Source: Bin87 sp965220095 (lineage in GTDB: Bacteria; Chloroflexota; Dehalococcoidia; Lucifugimonadales; UBA3495). From it: a DNA stretch of 64,000 nt. The stretch spans positions 2,666,001 through 2,730,000 of the forward strand of contig OZ244805.1 in NCBI GenBank assembly GCA_965220095.1. Reading direction: 5' to 3'. The position numbers and the translations under genes are program-made. The notes under the pieces were generated by a model. It ran no database searches. It was not told the DNA's origin and saw only the letters and a list, made by a program, of their open reading frames with translations. Shown here piece by piece: positions 45,835 through 54,459 of the stretch (its first letter is position 1; each line of letters begins with the position of its first letter).

Positions 45835-45941
45835 CGGTCAATCCCCTGAATTCGCGCAGATGCAAGACCCGTGAACGATACTGGATTGCCGGGACGGGTG
45901 TCAAACGCCGAGATGTGTGCTCATTGTCCAGTGAACAACCG

Positions 45942-46418
45942 TCACCGATTTCTGAAAAGTACCTGGGCGGCGAAGGCTTTGCGTTCTGATACGGTGGTAG
46001 CCATAAAGTTGGTGATTGCCGCTTCTGCCCGATTTATCCAGTAGACCGTGTAGAAACGGGTAAATTCAGCGTCGGGGTCGTAGTCGGCGCGATGTCGTTC
46101 GTCTTGCAGGGCTACGAAGGTATTAGCGAAGTCTTGAATTGCAGTTGAGAAGGCGCCTGATTCACGCTGGATTTGACCCTTGGCAAATCCGTGGTCCAAA
46201 GCCCGATAAGTTTGCGTCCAAGCCGTCAGGCTGCGAAACTGTGGGGACGCGCCGATTAGCGTGTCTGCGTTGCTATTCGCCAGCGCGTGAAACACGGCGT
46301 AGTACGCGGCGCTGATAGCTTTGCGTAACCGGGCCTGCTGTGGGCGACCTCGAGTCTCTCCGTGTTCTGGAGCCGTCGCCAGCAGCCGCGCAATGGCGAT
46401 GAGTTGTTCCCAATTCAC
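45942..46418 (-). CDS. HEPN-domain protein
   Basis: A 158-residue protein. RLRKAISAAYYAVFHALANS is the first helix pair of a HEPN domain with the (Y/F)-x-A-x-FH string, and DERHRADYDPDAEF carries the R-x-x-A-D-Y motif that follows it in many family members. The DNA overlaps the upstream gene by ATGA (46415-46418). HEPN proteins with such partners are common in toxin-antitoxin and stress loci, often as RNases. The family assignment is from motif, the toxin role is inference. Confidence 0.82.
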   Translation of the reverse strand: MNWEQLIAIARLLATAPEHGETRGRPQQARLRKAISAAYYAVFHALANSNADTLIGASPQFRSLTAWTQTYRALDHGFAKGQIQRESGAFSTAIQDFANTFVALQDERHRADYDPDAEFTRFYTVYWINRAEAAITNFMATTVSERKAFAAQVLFRNR

Positions 46419-46789
46419 TGACTTAATTCATCGTAAGGGGTGGCTTGCACCATTTCAGACCGCAGGCCACTCTCGGTTTTATCAATGTACGATTTGAACC
46501 ACAGGTCGTATTCGGACTTTTCGATGTACGATTCAGTAGGGATACTGGCGATGCCCATTTCGATGAGTTCCGGCCTCATCCGCCGGTAGAGTCCGTTAAT
46601 CCAGTGAGGGTCAAGCAACTCGCCGTCGCCGTCAAAGATGGTGTAGATGTGCAGGTATTCGTCGCCCCACTGGTCCAGCCTGGGTATTACCCGTATGGCG
46701 CCGAATACGAGCCGGTCGCCGAATTTGCTTTCCAGGTGTTTGCGGATAATTGCGGCGACCTGCGCCCTGACTGATTTCGCTGTGGTCAT
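46415..46789 (-). CDS. partner gene of the HEPN protein (uncharacterised)
   Basis: A 124-residue protein that begins TTAKSVRAQVAAIIRKHLES, then LVFGAIRVIPRLDQWGDEYL followed by HIYTIFDGDGELLDPHWING and IASIPTESYIEKSEYDLWFK. It has no GSxxxG of a minimal nucleotidyltransferase. Its stop overlaps the HEPN start (ATGA), so the two are translated as a unit and likely act together. I recognise similar HEPN partners only in outline and assign no activity. Confidence 0.7.
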   Translation of the reverse strand: MTTAKSVRAQVAAIIRKHLESKFGDRLVFGAIRVIPRLDQWGDEYLHIYTIFDGDGELLDPHWINGLYRRMRPELIEMGIASIPTESYIEKSEYDLWFKSYIDKTESGLRSEMVQATPYDELSQ

Positions 46790-46804
46790 AGCAGCAGTTC
46801 TCCC

Positions 46805-47026
46805 CTATCGTTTCAGTTCTACGTACTTGGCCAAGTTCTTTCCCTTATTGACCTCCGTAGCATAGGAAGCTTGCAAGCCTGCCTGTCGGACTATCTCAGA
46901 AGCGGTAAATCGTTCCACCTCTTCAGCATATTTAATGCCAAAGAGATGAATGCTAACCACTTGCTCGCCTTGCAGAGCATTTTGGTACATACGCCGCAGT
47001 TCGGAGGCTGCCTCTCCAACATTCAT
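46805..47026 (-). CDS. small conserved protein of the HEPN locus
   Basis: A 73-residue protein, MNVGEAASELRRMYQNALQG, then VVSIHLFGIKYAEEVERFTA followed by SEIVRQAGLQASYATEVNKG. The HLFGIKYAEE and KGKNLAKYVELK strings recur in small proteins of unknown role in diverse bacteria, as I recall. It has good ribosome spacing (GAGGAAG). It precedes the HEPN pair by 15 bp on the same strand, so three genes likely form one operon. Confidence 0.7.
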   Translation of the reverse strand: MNVGEAASELRRMYQNALQGEQVVSIHLFGIKYAEEVERFTASEIVRQAGLQASYATEVNKGKNLAKYVELKR

Positions 47027-47095
47027 AACATCTTCCTCGTGATTGATGGGCAGATGTCGGCACGGACCCGGGTTGAAGCCAAAGTTTAGCACAAA

Positions 47096-49201
47096 CTATC
47101 CTGCCCAGCGCTCGAACCAGTCCATCATCCGTTGCAGGTACGCCTGTCGTAAAGCGACGTGGCCGGTGCGCAGGAACCCGTGGCCGCAGCCGGGGAAGCG
47201 CACCATTTCCACCTCTTTGTCCAGTCGTTTCAGCATCTGGAAATACTGCTCACTTTGGCCGATGGGACAGCGGGCGTCAGCCTCGCCGTGGAGCAGCAGC
47301 ACCGGCGTGTTCACCTGGGGCGCAAAGGTGATGGGAGAACGTTGCAACAGTCGGTAGGCCAGGCTGTCCACACCCTCCGCCAGCTCGGTTGCCATCGGCA
47401 CAGTGGCGGGCGCGCCACCCGATGGACGGGCCGACCACTGGGTTTCGCCGAAGCTGGCCGCGATGTCGGAAGTGCCGTACATACTCCAGAGGTCGATACA
47501 GGGGGCGCCGGCCACCGCAGCACGGAACCGGTGGTCGTGGCCGATGGTCCAGGTGGTCATGAAGCCGCCGTAGCTGTAACCGTGGATCAGGAGGCGGTCG
47601 CTATCCACGTAGGGCCGTTCGCAAACGGCGTCTACCGCCACCATCAAATCCTGGTAATCCTCGCCGCCCCAGTCGCCCAGCACCGCATCAACGAACTCCT
47701 CGCCGTAGGTGGACGAGCCTCGGGGGTTGACGGCCAGCACCAGGTAACCAGCCGTGGCGGGCACCTGATGCCAGGGCACAAAGGAGTCGTAGAAGGCCCC
47801 GTTGGGCCCGCCGTGAATCTCCAGCAGCATCGGGTAACTTTGGGTCGGATCGAAGCCGGGTGGATGATACAGGCGGCATTCAATGTCCCACCTGCCGCGG
47901 TTGATGGCGAACTTTTCCATTGATGCCGGCGGGTGTTCAGAGAGCCAGCCGTCGTTGTGGTCGGTGATGCGGCGGCGGGGGCGGTGCGAACCGTCAGGTC
48001 CGTTCAGCGTCAGGAGGTGCATTTCGGGCGGCAATTCTGGGGCGGATGATGCCAGCGCGACCTGAACTACCGTGGCATCCATCGCGACGCCCGACACCAG
48101 CTCTCCGCCGTCGGTTAGCGCCACCGGTTCCGCATCGGAGCCGGCCGACGCGACCGCTAGCGAGTACAGCCGCGTTTCGCCGGCAGCGTCGGCCAGGAAC
48201 AGGATGCGCCCCTCGTTGCCCCCGTTAGAATCACCGGTAACCCAGCGCATTTCCAGCGGCGGGTAAATGCCGGGGTAGCCAAGGCAGGGCCGAATGCGGT
48301 CGTCGGTGATACGGCGAGGCATCTCGCCGGGCTGCAAAATGTACAGGTAGGCTTGCCACAACACCGTCAGGCCATCGTCGGTGGCTCCCGCCGCTGCCAG
48401 CTTTTGCCCGTCGGGAGACCAGATAACGGCAGCAGCGTCGGTCAATCCCTGCGACCACAATTCGGGCGCTGGCATTTCGGCATCGTCCGCAGGGACGGCT
48501 GGCACGTCGATGACGTAGACCTCGTTGGTTGCGGTAACGTCCCGTGCCTGGGACCGGCCGGATATGAAGGCAATCCGGATGCCATCCGGAGACCAGGCCG
48601 GAGCCGTGTCGTCCCAATCGCCATCGGTGAGCTGGGCTGTGGCGCCGGTGGTGGCGTCCGCAGTGAACAGGTGGAAGTGGCAGTCTCCGCGCCATCCGAT
48701 GGCGTCGTGGCGATAGCGAATCCGATGTACCTCGCGCACTTTTGGCTCATCCGGCCCAGTGGCGTCGCTGGGTGCGCCATCGTCAGGGCAACGGTCGGCG
48801 ACCACCACGAGGCGGGATGAGTCGGGGGACCAGGCGAATTCGCGGACGCTGGTTGCCATATCGGTAAGTCGCGCCGCTTCACCGCCGTGAGCCGACATGG
48901 TCCAAACCTGCCTGGGGGAGTCCGGGCCGTCAGCGCCGGGCCGCAGGAATGCCAGCGTGTTGCCGTCGGGCGAGTAGCGGGGGAGGGTGTCGGAGTTGCC
49001 ACGGGTGAAGGGTTGCGGCTTGGCGACACCGGTGGCTACCGGCGCGGTGGTATCAATCTGGTAGATGCGCGAACGGCTTTCCGAGGTGGCGGCGTCAATC
49101 CAGGACAGCACGTAGGCACACCGGCTGCCGTCGGGCAACATACTGGGATCGCCGGCAGATTGCAGATATCGGAACAGGTCGGCCCCTATTGGTTGCGTCA
49201 T
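47096..49201 (-). CDS. S9-family peptidase (prolyl-oligopeptidase-like)
   Basis: A 701-residue S9 peptidase. The N-terminal 400 residues form a WD40-like seven-blade propeller (LPRYSPDGNTLAFLRP, EFAWSPDSSRLVVVAD, PAWSPDGIRIAFISG). The C-terminal alpha/beta hydrolase has DRLLIHGYSYGGFMTTWTIG (catalytic Ser), LLLHGEADARCPIGQSEQYF (Asp) and FPGCGHGFLRTGHV (His). The layout fits acylaminoacyl peptidase or dipeptidyl peptidase-like S9C/S9B enzymes. No signal peptide is visible, so it is probably cytosolic. Start is the ATG at 49201. Confidence 0.93.
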   Translation of the reverse strand: MTQPIGADLFRYLQSAGDPSMLPDGSRCAYVLSWIDAATSESRSRIYQIDTTAPVATGVAKPQPFTRGNSDTLPRYSPDGNTLAFLRPGADGPDSPRQVWTMSAHGGEAARLTDMATSVREFAWSPDSSRLVVVADRCPDDGAPSDATGPDEPKVREVHRIRYRHDAIGWRGDCHFHLFTADATTGATAQLTDGDWDDTAPAWSPDGIRIAFISGRSQARDVTATNEVYVIDVPAVPADDAEMPAPELWSQGLTDAAAVIWSPDGQKLAAAGATDDGLTVLWQAYLYILQPGEMPRRITDDRIRPCLGYPGIYPPLEMRWVTGDSNGGNEGRILFLADAAGETRLYSLAVASAGSDAEPVALTDGGELVSGVAMDATVVQVALASSAPELPPEMHLLTLNGPDGSHRPRRRITDHNDGWLSEHPPASMEKFAINRGRWDIECRLYHPPGFDPTQSYPMLLEIHGGPNGAFYDSFVPWHQVPATAGYLVLAVNPRGSSTYGEEFVDAVLGDWGGEDYQDLMVAVDAVCERPYVDSDRLLIHGYSYGGFMTTWTIGHDHRFRAAVAGAPCIDLWSMYGTSDIAASFGETQWSARPSGGAPATVPMATELAEGVDSLAYRLLQRSPITFAPQVNTPVLLLHGEADARCPIGQSEQYFQMLKRLDKEVEMVRFPGCGHGFLRTGHVALRQAYLQRMMDWFERWAG

Positions 49202-49304
49202 TACAGGTTCACTCCCTGGCGGTGTGCGGTGAAACGGGTAGCATCGAGACGGGTAATATCCCGAAAATGCTCTGGCAATTTTAACGTGGTCTGAACATTG
49301 AGCC

Positions 49305-49333
49305 TTGACGTATCAAGAATCGGTGAATATAAT
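49305..49333 (+). promoter_or_regulatory. promoter of the 49387 gene
   Basis: TTGACG at 49305-49310, 17-nt spacer, TATAAT at 49328-49333. The ATG at 49387 follows after a leader of about 45 nt with AGGAGG. Confidence 0.8.
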
Positions 49334-49386
49334 AACAGTAATCGCAATATGGTATGTGGTTGAACCCCACACAGGAGGAAGCAACG

Positions 49387-49608
49387 ATGGTTACTGTCAA
49401 CGAACGCCTGAACGCCGAACGGCTTGACCAGCGGCCCGGGTTGCTGAGCGAAATGGTTGAGCAGGACATGGCCGATATTCTGACGGAATACGGGGCCCGC
49501 CTGGAAGACCAGACGCCCGAACGGGTGACCTACCGACCCTCTCCCGGACTGGGTTACAGTGTGCCAATGGCTGGCGTGCGGTACTACTCCTACATACCCG
49601 ACAAATAG
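49387..49608 (+). CDS. small hypothetical protein
   Basis: A 73-residue protein, MVTVNERLNAERLDQRPGLL, then EQDMADILTEYGARLEDQTP followed by ERVTYRPSPGLGYSVPMAG. I do not recognise it. It has a strong promoter, an AGGAGG site and a strong terminator, so it is well expressed as a single-gene unit. The acidic N-terminal half is helical and the C-terminal part is beta-like. The DNA does not resemble any repeat in the window. Confidence 0.75.
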   Translation: MVTVNERLNAERLDQRPGLLSEMVEQDMADILTEYGARLEDQTPERVTYRPSPGLGYSVPMAGVRYYSYIPDK

Positions 49609-49683
49609 ACCGGCGCGCCAAGGGCGGGCGGTTGGCCTGCAACCACCGGGTTGGACCGAAAAGCGGGTTGCAGGCCGTCGAGC

Positions 49684-49713
49684 GGGGCCGGGGAATTCCC
49701 CCGGCCCTTTTGG
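49684..49713 (+). terminator. rho-independent terminator
   Basis: GGGGCCGGGG, AATT, CCCCCGGCCC, then TTTT. A second inverted repeat GGCCTGCAACC / GGTTGCAGGCC sits just upstream (about 49635 and 49664). Confidence 0.85.
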
Positions 49714-49749
49714 TTGTCTACTATCCAGCGATTGGAGACAGATTGTCGT

Positions 49750-50997
49750 CTAGTCTCCCGCGTAACCGCGATTGCGGATCTCCGCCTCCATGTGCGCCCG
49801 GATGTTGATTAACGCCGCCGCTCCTTCACCGACCGCCGCAGCGACCTGTTTGGTGCTCCCGGCGCGGACGTCGCCGGCGGCAAATATGCCGTGGCGATTG
49901 GTCTCCATGCCTGATGCCGTCTTGATGAAACCACGTTCGTCCAGCTCCACGGTGCCGGACAAAAACGCAGTGTTGGGGTCAAGGCCGATGAACACGAAAA
50001 CGCCGGACGTGTTCAATTCCTCCTGCTGGCCGGTGTTCACATCCTCAACCAGTACCGACGCCAGTTTGCCGTCGCCGCGGAACTCCCGCACGGTGGTATT
50101 CAGGCGTATGTCCATTTGCGGGTGAGAAGCTGCCTTGTCCTGCAAAACCTGGCTGGCGCGGAGACGGTCGCCAACTTCCAGCACGGTTACGTGGGACGCA
50201 AACCGGGTGAGGAATAATCCTTCCTCGATGCCGCTATTCCCTCCGCCCACCACCAGCGTGTCCATGTCCCGATAAAACGGCCCGTCGCACGTGGCGCAGA
50301 AATGCACCCCGGCGCCGATGAAATCATCTTCGCCCGGAACGTTGAGCCGCCGGTAACGGGTGCCCGGCGTCAGCAGGACGACTGGGGCGCGGTACTCTGC
50401 GCCCGACTCGGTGACCACCGTCCGGACGCCGCCATCCCGGCCGTCCGCGTCTGGCGGTTGGCCGGGGTCGATGGAGGCCACAGTTTGCGCGATGAGCAGT
50501 TCGACGCCGAACCGTTCCGCCTGCTGCCGCATTTGGTCGGCCAGGTCGGAGCCGGAGATGCCCTGGGCAAAGCCGGGGTAGTTGTCGATTCGCTCCGTCG
50601 AGCCGGCCTGCCCGCCGATACCGCTGCGTTCGATTACCAGTGTGTCCATCCCTTCACGGGCGGCATAGATGGCAGCCGTCAGGCCCGAAGGGCCGCCGCC
50701 GACGATAATGAGGTCGTAGTAGGAGCGGCTGGCGCGGGCATTGATGCCCAGGCGCGCGGCCAGCTCAGCGTCGGTCGGCTCGACAAGAATGGGGCCACCG
50801 TCGTCGAATACGATGGTCGGGATAATCTGGCGACCGTTGTTGAGTTGCTGCACGGTCTGCTGTGCGTTGGCATCCTGCTCGATATCAACCCATTGATAGG
50901 GGATACGATGCTCGGCGAGGAACTGCTTGGAGCGACGGCAATCGGGGCACCACAGCGCCCCGTAAACCGTCAGCTTTGGCTCCGCTGGCGTGGTCAC
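49750..50997 (-). CDS. glutaredoxin-like domain fused to thioredoxin reductase
   Basis: About 415 residues. The first 85 form a glutaredoxin/NrdH-like domain with GALWCPDCRR (CxxC) and IPTIVFDDGG. The rest is a full thioredoxin reductase: SYYDLIIVGGGPSGLTAAIY, GIGGQAGSTERIDNYPGF, VHFCATCDGPFYRDMDTLVV followed by GGGNSGIEEG and GIFAAGDVRAGSTKQV. The start is GTG 50997, which overlaps the stop of the CoA-transferase (GTGA) and has GGAG 7 nt upstream. The fusion likely passes electrons from NADPH through FAD to its own glutaredoxin domain. Fusions of this type are known but uncommon. Confidence 0.88.
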   Translation of the reverse strand: MTTPAEPKLTVYGALWCPDCRRSKQFLAEHRIPYQWVDIEQDANAQQTVQQLNNGRQIIPTIVFDDGGPILVEPTDAELAARLGINARASRSYYDLIIVGGGPSGLTAAIYAAREGMDTLVIERSGIGGQAGSTERIDNYPGFAQGISGSDLADQMRQQAERFGVELLIAQTVASIDPGQPPDADGRDGGVRTVVTESGAEYRAPVVLLTPGTRYRRLNVPGEDDFIGAGVHFCATCDGPFYRDMDTLVVGGGNSGIEEGLFLTRFASHVTVLEVGDRLRASQVLQDKAASHPQMDIRLNTTVREFRGDGKLASVLVEDVNTGQQEELNTSGVFVFIGLDPNTAFLSGTVELDERGFIKTASGMETNRHGIFAAGDVRAGSTKQVAAAVGEGAAALINIRAHMEAEIRNRGYAGD

Positions 50998-52262
50998 GAT
51001 ATCACTCCATCCTGACGCCATTGGTCGATCTCAGATAGTGGATAGCCCAGCTCCCCAAGGACTGCATCCGTGTGTTCCCCGAGGGCCGGCAGCGGGCCGG
51101 CTTGCAACGGTGTTTCGCCAAACGACACCAGCGGCCCGGCCATGCGCACCGTGCCCAGGTCGCGATGGTTCACGTCGGCAACCATGTTGTTATCCAGCAC
51201 CTGTGGGAGGTCAAACAGTTCTTCCACAAATCGCACGGGTCCGGCAGGTACTCCGGAGCCGTCCAGCACGCTAAGCCAATCCTGGGTTGTTCTACCCAGG
51301 AACACCGCTTCCGCATCGGACATCAACTGCTCGCCGAATTCGGCAGCTTCGGGGGAACGCTGGTCGTAGCCATCGTCGAACCGAATGTCGTGCAGGCCGA
51401 TCACCTCCAGCATCCGACGACGGAGCGGGTCGTTGAGGCAACCTACGACCAGCATCCCGTCGGCGGTCTGGTAAAAACGATAGTAAATGTTGCCGGGCGA
51501 CTGGAAGTGCTGACCCTCGTAGGTGTCCAGTATCTCGGTGTACGGGACGCCGGCGGCGCGCATCACGTCCAGGGATTCGCGGATTTGCAGGTGCGGCCCG
51601 GCATCGACGTTTTCGATGCGAACGAAACGCATCCCGAGCATCATCAGGCTGGTGCCGAGCAGGGATGCTTCCAGTTTCTGGCCCGTGCCCCCGTTGCGCT
51701 CCCGGGCGAACAGCGCTCCGCAGACCGCCCACGCCTGCGCCAGACCACACGCCGAATCCACCAGCGGACTGGCGACGATTTGTTGCGGGACACCACGCAA
51801 CGTCTTGCCCTCGCTGGTGGCAATGCCCGACATACCCTGAATGATTATGTCGTAGCCGGGGCGGTAAGCGTCCGGACCGTTGTGCCCAAACGCCGACCCT
51901 TCGCAATAGATGATTTTCGGATTGATGGCGGAAAGCGTTTCGTAGTCGATACCCAGGCGGGCCGCAACATCGGGGCGGTTGTTGGCCAGAACAACGTCGG
52001 CCTGCTGGGTGAGGCGTCGCACCACATCCGCGCTGCCCGGCCGATTAAGGTTGAGGGTAATGGAACGCTTGCCCCGGTTGTAGGCCATAAAGGGCCGTCC
52101 CTCGGTGGGGGTAACCGCCTGGGCGCCGCGCCACAGGTCCCCCCAGGGTGGTTCAACCTTGATAACGCCGGCGCCCATATCGGCCAGCAGCATTCCGGCG
52201 GTGGGAGTGGCAATCATCGTCGAAAATTCGACAACGTTGATACCGTCTAATGGGCCGGGCAT
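50994..52262 (-). CDS. CaiB/BaiF-type (class III) CoA-transferase
   Basis: A 422-residue protein. MPGPLDGINVVEFSTMIATP, ADMGAGVIKVEPPWGDLWRG, FMAYNRGKRSITLNLNRPGS, DVVLANNRPDVAARLGIDYE and FGHNGPDAYRPGYDIIIQGM are the family blocks; the catalytic Asp is in the last. The transferred acid is unknown; such genes are common beside acyl-CoA metabolism in SAR202-like genomes. The chosen ATG is at 52262. MITE-A copy 2 starts 38 bp upstream and would separate the gene from an older promoter. The stop overlaps the next gene by GTGA. Confidence 0.9.
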   Translation of the reverse strand: MPGPLDGINVVEFSTMIATPTAGMLLADMGAGVIKVEPPWGDLWRGAQAVTPTEGRPFMAYNRGKRSITLNLNRPGSADVVRRLTQQADVVLANNRPDVAARLGIDYETLSAINPKIIYCEGSAFGHNGPDAYRPGYDIIIQGMSGIATSEGKTLRGVPQQIVASPLVDSACGLAQAWAVCGALFARERNGGTGQKLEASLLGTSLMMLGMRFVRIENVDAGPHLQIRESLDVMRAAGVPYTEILDTYEGQHFQSPGNIYYRFYQTADGMLVVGCLNDPLRRRMLEVIGLHDIRFDDGYDQRSPEAAEFGEQLMSDAEAVFLGRTTQDWLSVLDGSGVPAGPVRFVEELFDLPQVLDNNMVADVNHRDLGTVRMAGPLVSFGETPLQAGPLPALGEHTDAVLGELGYPLSEIDQWRQDGVIS

Positions 52263-52299
52263 AGCGGTGTAATTGGCGGTGTAATTGAGGGTAACAGTC

Positions 52300-52474
52300 C
52301 AGGGCAAACGCATTCTAACTTTAGGTGGCCTGATAAATCGTCATTCCCGCGAAAGCGGGAATCCATACAGATTGCTTCCAGGCAGTTGACGTACAACCAA
52401 GCCACTTGGATTCCCGCTTTCGCGGGAATGACAGGCACCTCAAAAACTGATTCAATTAGAATGCGGTTGCCTTG
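52300..52474. mobile_element. MITE-A copy 2 (10-bp target duplication)
   Basis: 175 bp, opposite orientation to the 11439 copy. Left end CAGGGCAAACGCATTCTAAC, right end inverted CAAGGCAACCGCATTCTAAT. Flanked by GGTAACAGTC at 52290-52299 and 52475-52484, an exact direct repeat. It lacks 20 bp present in the other copy (the AAGGATGCAGG segment). Inserted in the leader of the CoA-transferase gene. Confidence 0.9.
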
Positions 52475-52552
52475 GGTAACAGTCGGGTTCGCTGGACTGG
52501 ATGATCAGAGCGGAACTCATAATCCGCGATTGGCGCAGATTATAGCACCGGG

Positions 52553-53911
52553 CTAGCCGAACAACGGCAACCGCTCCGCACCGAGCCGCAGCGAATCAGG
52601 CGGAATCATCGCCGCCAGGGCCGCCGGAGTGTACGATGCCGGGGTGTTGTCAGATGCTTCGGCGTCGTCGTTGAGCCAGCCGAGGGCTTGCGCTGCCGTT
52701 GGTTCGGGGATGGCTTTGGATTGCATCAGCACCCGGAAATCACCGAGGCCGCCGGGTCTCGTGAGGTGAGTCAGTGCAGCGAGCCATGCCCGGCCATCGT
52801 TGGGCGGTGTGGCGAACGAACCAGGGGCGAACGAACCAGGGAGGAAGTCAGGCAGTTCACCGTCCGGCCCGACCGTGAGGGTTTGCCAGCCCGACGCAGC
52901 GTCAACGGACGGCGGGCCGGTACGCCGGATGGTTTGCAGACCCAACTGTTGCAGCAGCCAACCCTGGGGTACGTTGCCGACGGTGGTCAGACCGGCCTGC
53001 TCTCCCGCCCTTTGTACCGCCGTGAAATCGACCTGGGCGGTGATGTCCTGCCGGCCAGCATCCACCAGCGGCGTGTCGGTTTGAGTGTGATTGCGGTAGG
53101 TAACGAGGGTGCCGTCGCGGCGTTGGTCCGGGTCGTACAAGTCGCCGGCGGTGCGTCCGTAGTCGATGGTCAGCGCGAAGCCCGATTGCAACGTGAGCGC
53201 TATGGAGCTGGCCCAGGCATCCAGCTGCAGGCAGATTTCGGCAGTTTGCCCATCCTCCAGCGCGATTTCAGCCTCGGCCAAGCGTTGCGCGAGCAGTGGC
53301 GTGGACGGTGCGCCAACGCTCTCGATCAGGATCCCTTCGTAACCGTCGGCGACGTCGGGTGCGATGTCTACGTACAGCTCGCGGAGCTGATGTTTCTCCA
53401 TGCGAACGCGGTGGACGGGCAAAGCGTCCAGCAACTCGTTGGACAGCACGCAGCCGGTTACGTTCCGAATCGGCAGGCGCAAGGCATCTGCGACGATGCG
53501 GTGGGCATTCTCCAGGCCGAGTTCCGGTCCGCCGTAAGTCCACCGGTCACTGACGATGTACTGCATGGCAGTGGCAAACCTCGTAGGCAGCCAGGCGGCG
53601 GCGGTCAGGATGTCTCGACACAGCAGGCCATCTCCGGCGCCGGCTTCGACCACGACGAAGGGCGCGGGTCTTCCCAGCAGTGTCCAGCATTGAAACAATT
53701 GCACCGCCAGCAATGCGCCGAAGGCGGGATGAACCTGGGGACTGGTGTAGTAGTCATCCAGCGAGTTGCGGTCCGCACGCGTGTAATATCCACCGGGCCC
53801 GTGCAGGGCCCGCGCCATGTACTCGGCGAAGGTAATCGGCCCGCGGCGGGCGATGCGACGCCGAATCAGGCGTTCCGCCAGGGTGGGCGCGTGTACGCCG
53901 GGCGTAACCAA
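52553..53911 (-). CDS. MidA/NDUFAF7-family SAM-dependent methyltransferase
   Basis: A 452-residue protein. RGPITFAEYMARALHGPGGY and YYTSPQVHPAFGALLAVQLF open the family, and PFVVVEAGAGDGLLCRDILT is the SAM-binding glycine motif. SGFALTIDYGRTAGDLYDPD and GTLVTYRNHTQTD are also typical. The mitochondrial relative methylates an arginine of complex I; bacterial members may do similarly. No nuo genes are in the window. It stands alone on the minus strand; the gap on either side contains no other gene. Confidence 0.88.
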   Translation of the reverse strand: MVTPGVHAPTLAERLIRRRIARRGPITFAEYMARALHGPGGYYTRADRNSLDDYYTSPQVHPAFGALLAVQLFQCWTLLGRPAPFVVVEAGAGDGLLCRDILTAAAWLPTRFATAMQYIVSDRWTYGGPELGLENAHRIVADALRLPIRNVTGCVLSNELLDALPVHRVRMEKHQLRELYVDIAPDVADGYEGILIESVGAPSTPLLAQRLAEAEIALEDGQTAEICLQLDAWASSIALTLQSGFALTIDYGRTAGDLYDPDQRRDGTLVTYRNHTQTDTPLVDAGRQDITAQVDFTAVQRAGEQAGLTTVGNVPQGWLLQQLGLQTIRRTGPPSVDAASGWQTLTVGPDGELPDFLPGSFAPGSFATPPNDGRAWLAALTHLTRPGGLGDFRVLMQSKAIPEPTAAQALGWLNDDAEASDNTPASYTPAALAAMIPPDSLRLGAERLPLFG

Positions 53912-54038
53912 GAGGATTAATTCAGCGTGCGATTGGTGGCGGGAGAGGTTGCGGGGGCATCGTTCTGCCGTGGGTTCATGGGAGATTACCTTCAGCCCAA
54001 CTGTCTTCTGTCCTGCAACAGGAGGGTTTCAGTTCCAA

Positions 54039-54395
54039 CTAGCGGTAGAGGGGTTTGAAGAAGCTGTGCAGGAAGTTGTTGCGGTGCGCCCAGGAATGAG
54101 CTCGCTTAAGCACCGCGTCGGGAATTGGCTCGGCGCGACGGTGGGTGATGCGCAGGGTTTCGTAATCGGACAACTCTGGCGGAGCCTCGGCGGTGTACAG
54201 CAGCTCGCATCCCTCGGCCTCGGCGTACAGTTTCATGCCGTCGAAACCCTTCACCTTCCGACCCGGGGTCTGGTAGATGAAGAACTCAGTGCTGCCCACC
54301 AGCTCGTCCAGGTGGTCGTTGCCATTGCCACGGCCACCGCCCTGACGGATTTGATCCCGCCCGATGCCGTAGTTGCTGAGCCGCCGTTGCTGCAT
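54039..54395 (-). CDS. hypothetical protein
   Basis: A 118-residue protein that I do not recognise. After a Gly/Arg-rich start (RDQIRQGGGRGNGNDHLDEL) it reads VGSTEFFIYQTPGRKVKGFD and ELLYTAEAPPELSDYETLRI, a beta-rich domain, then a basic helical end ending HSFFKPLYR. No membrane segment. It is the first of a run with the SMP-30 gene, but they are separated by 64 bp and a functional link is not visible. Confidence 0.6.
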   Translation of the reverse strand: MQQRRLSNYGIGRDQIRQGGGRGNGNDHLDELVGSTEFFIYQTPGRKVKGFDGMKLYAEAEGCELLYTAEAPPELSDYETLRITHRRAEPIPDAVLKRAHSWAHRNNFLHSFFKPLYR

Positions 54396-54459
54396 TTGAC
54401 ACCGCCTTGCGTGCCGATATCCGGTTGGAATTTACCAGCTTGGGGTTACCAGCTGAGGG

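Noticed and set aside
51072..53920. long plus-strand frames opposite the CoA-transferase and MidA genes
   Set aside because: No motifs and typical mirror composition; the minus-strand genes are complete families.
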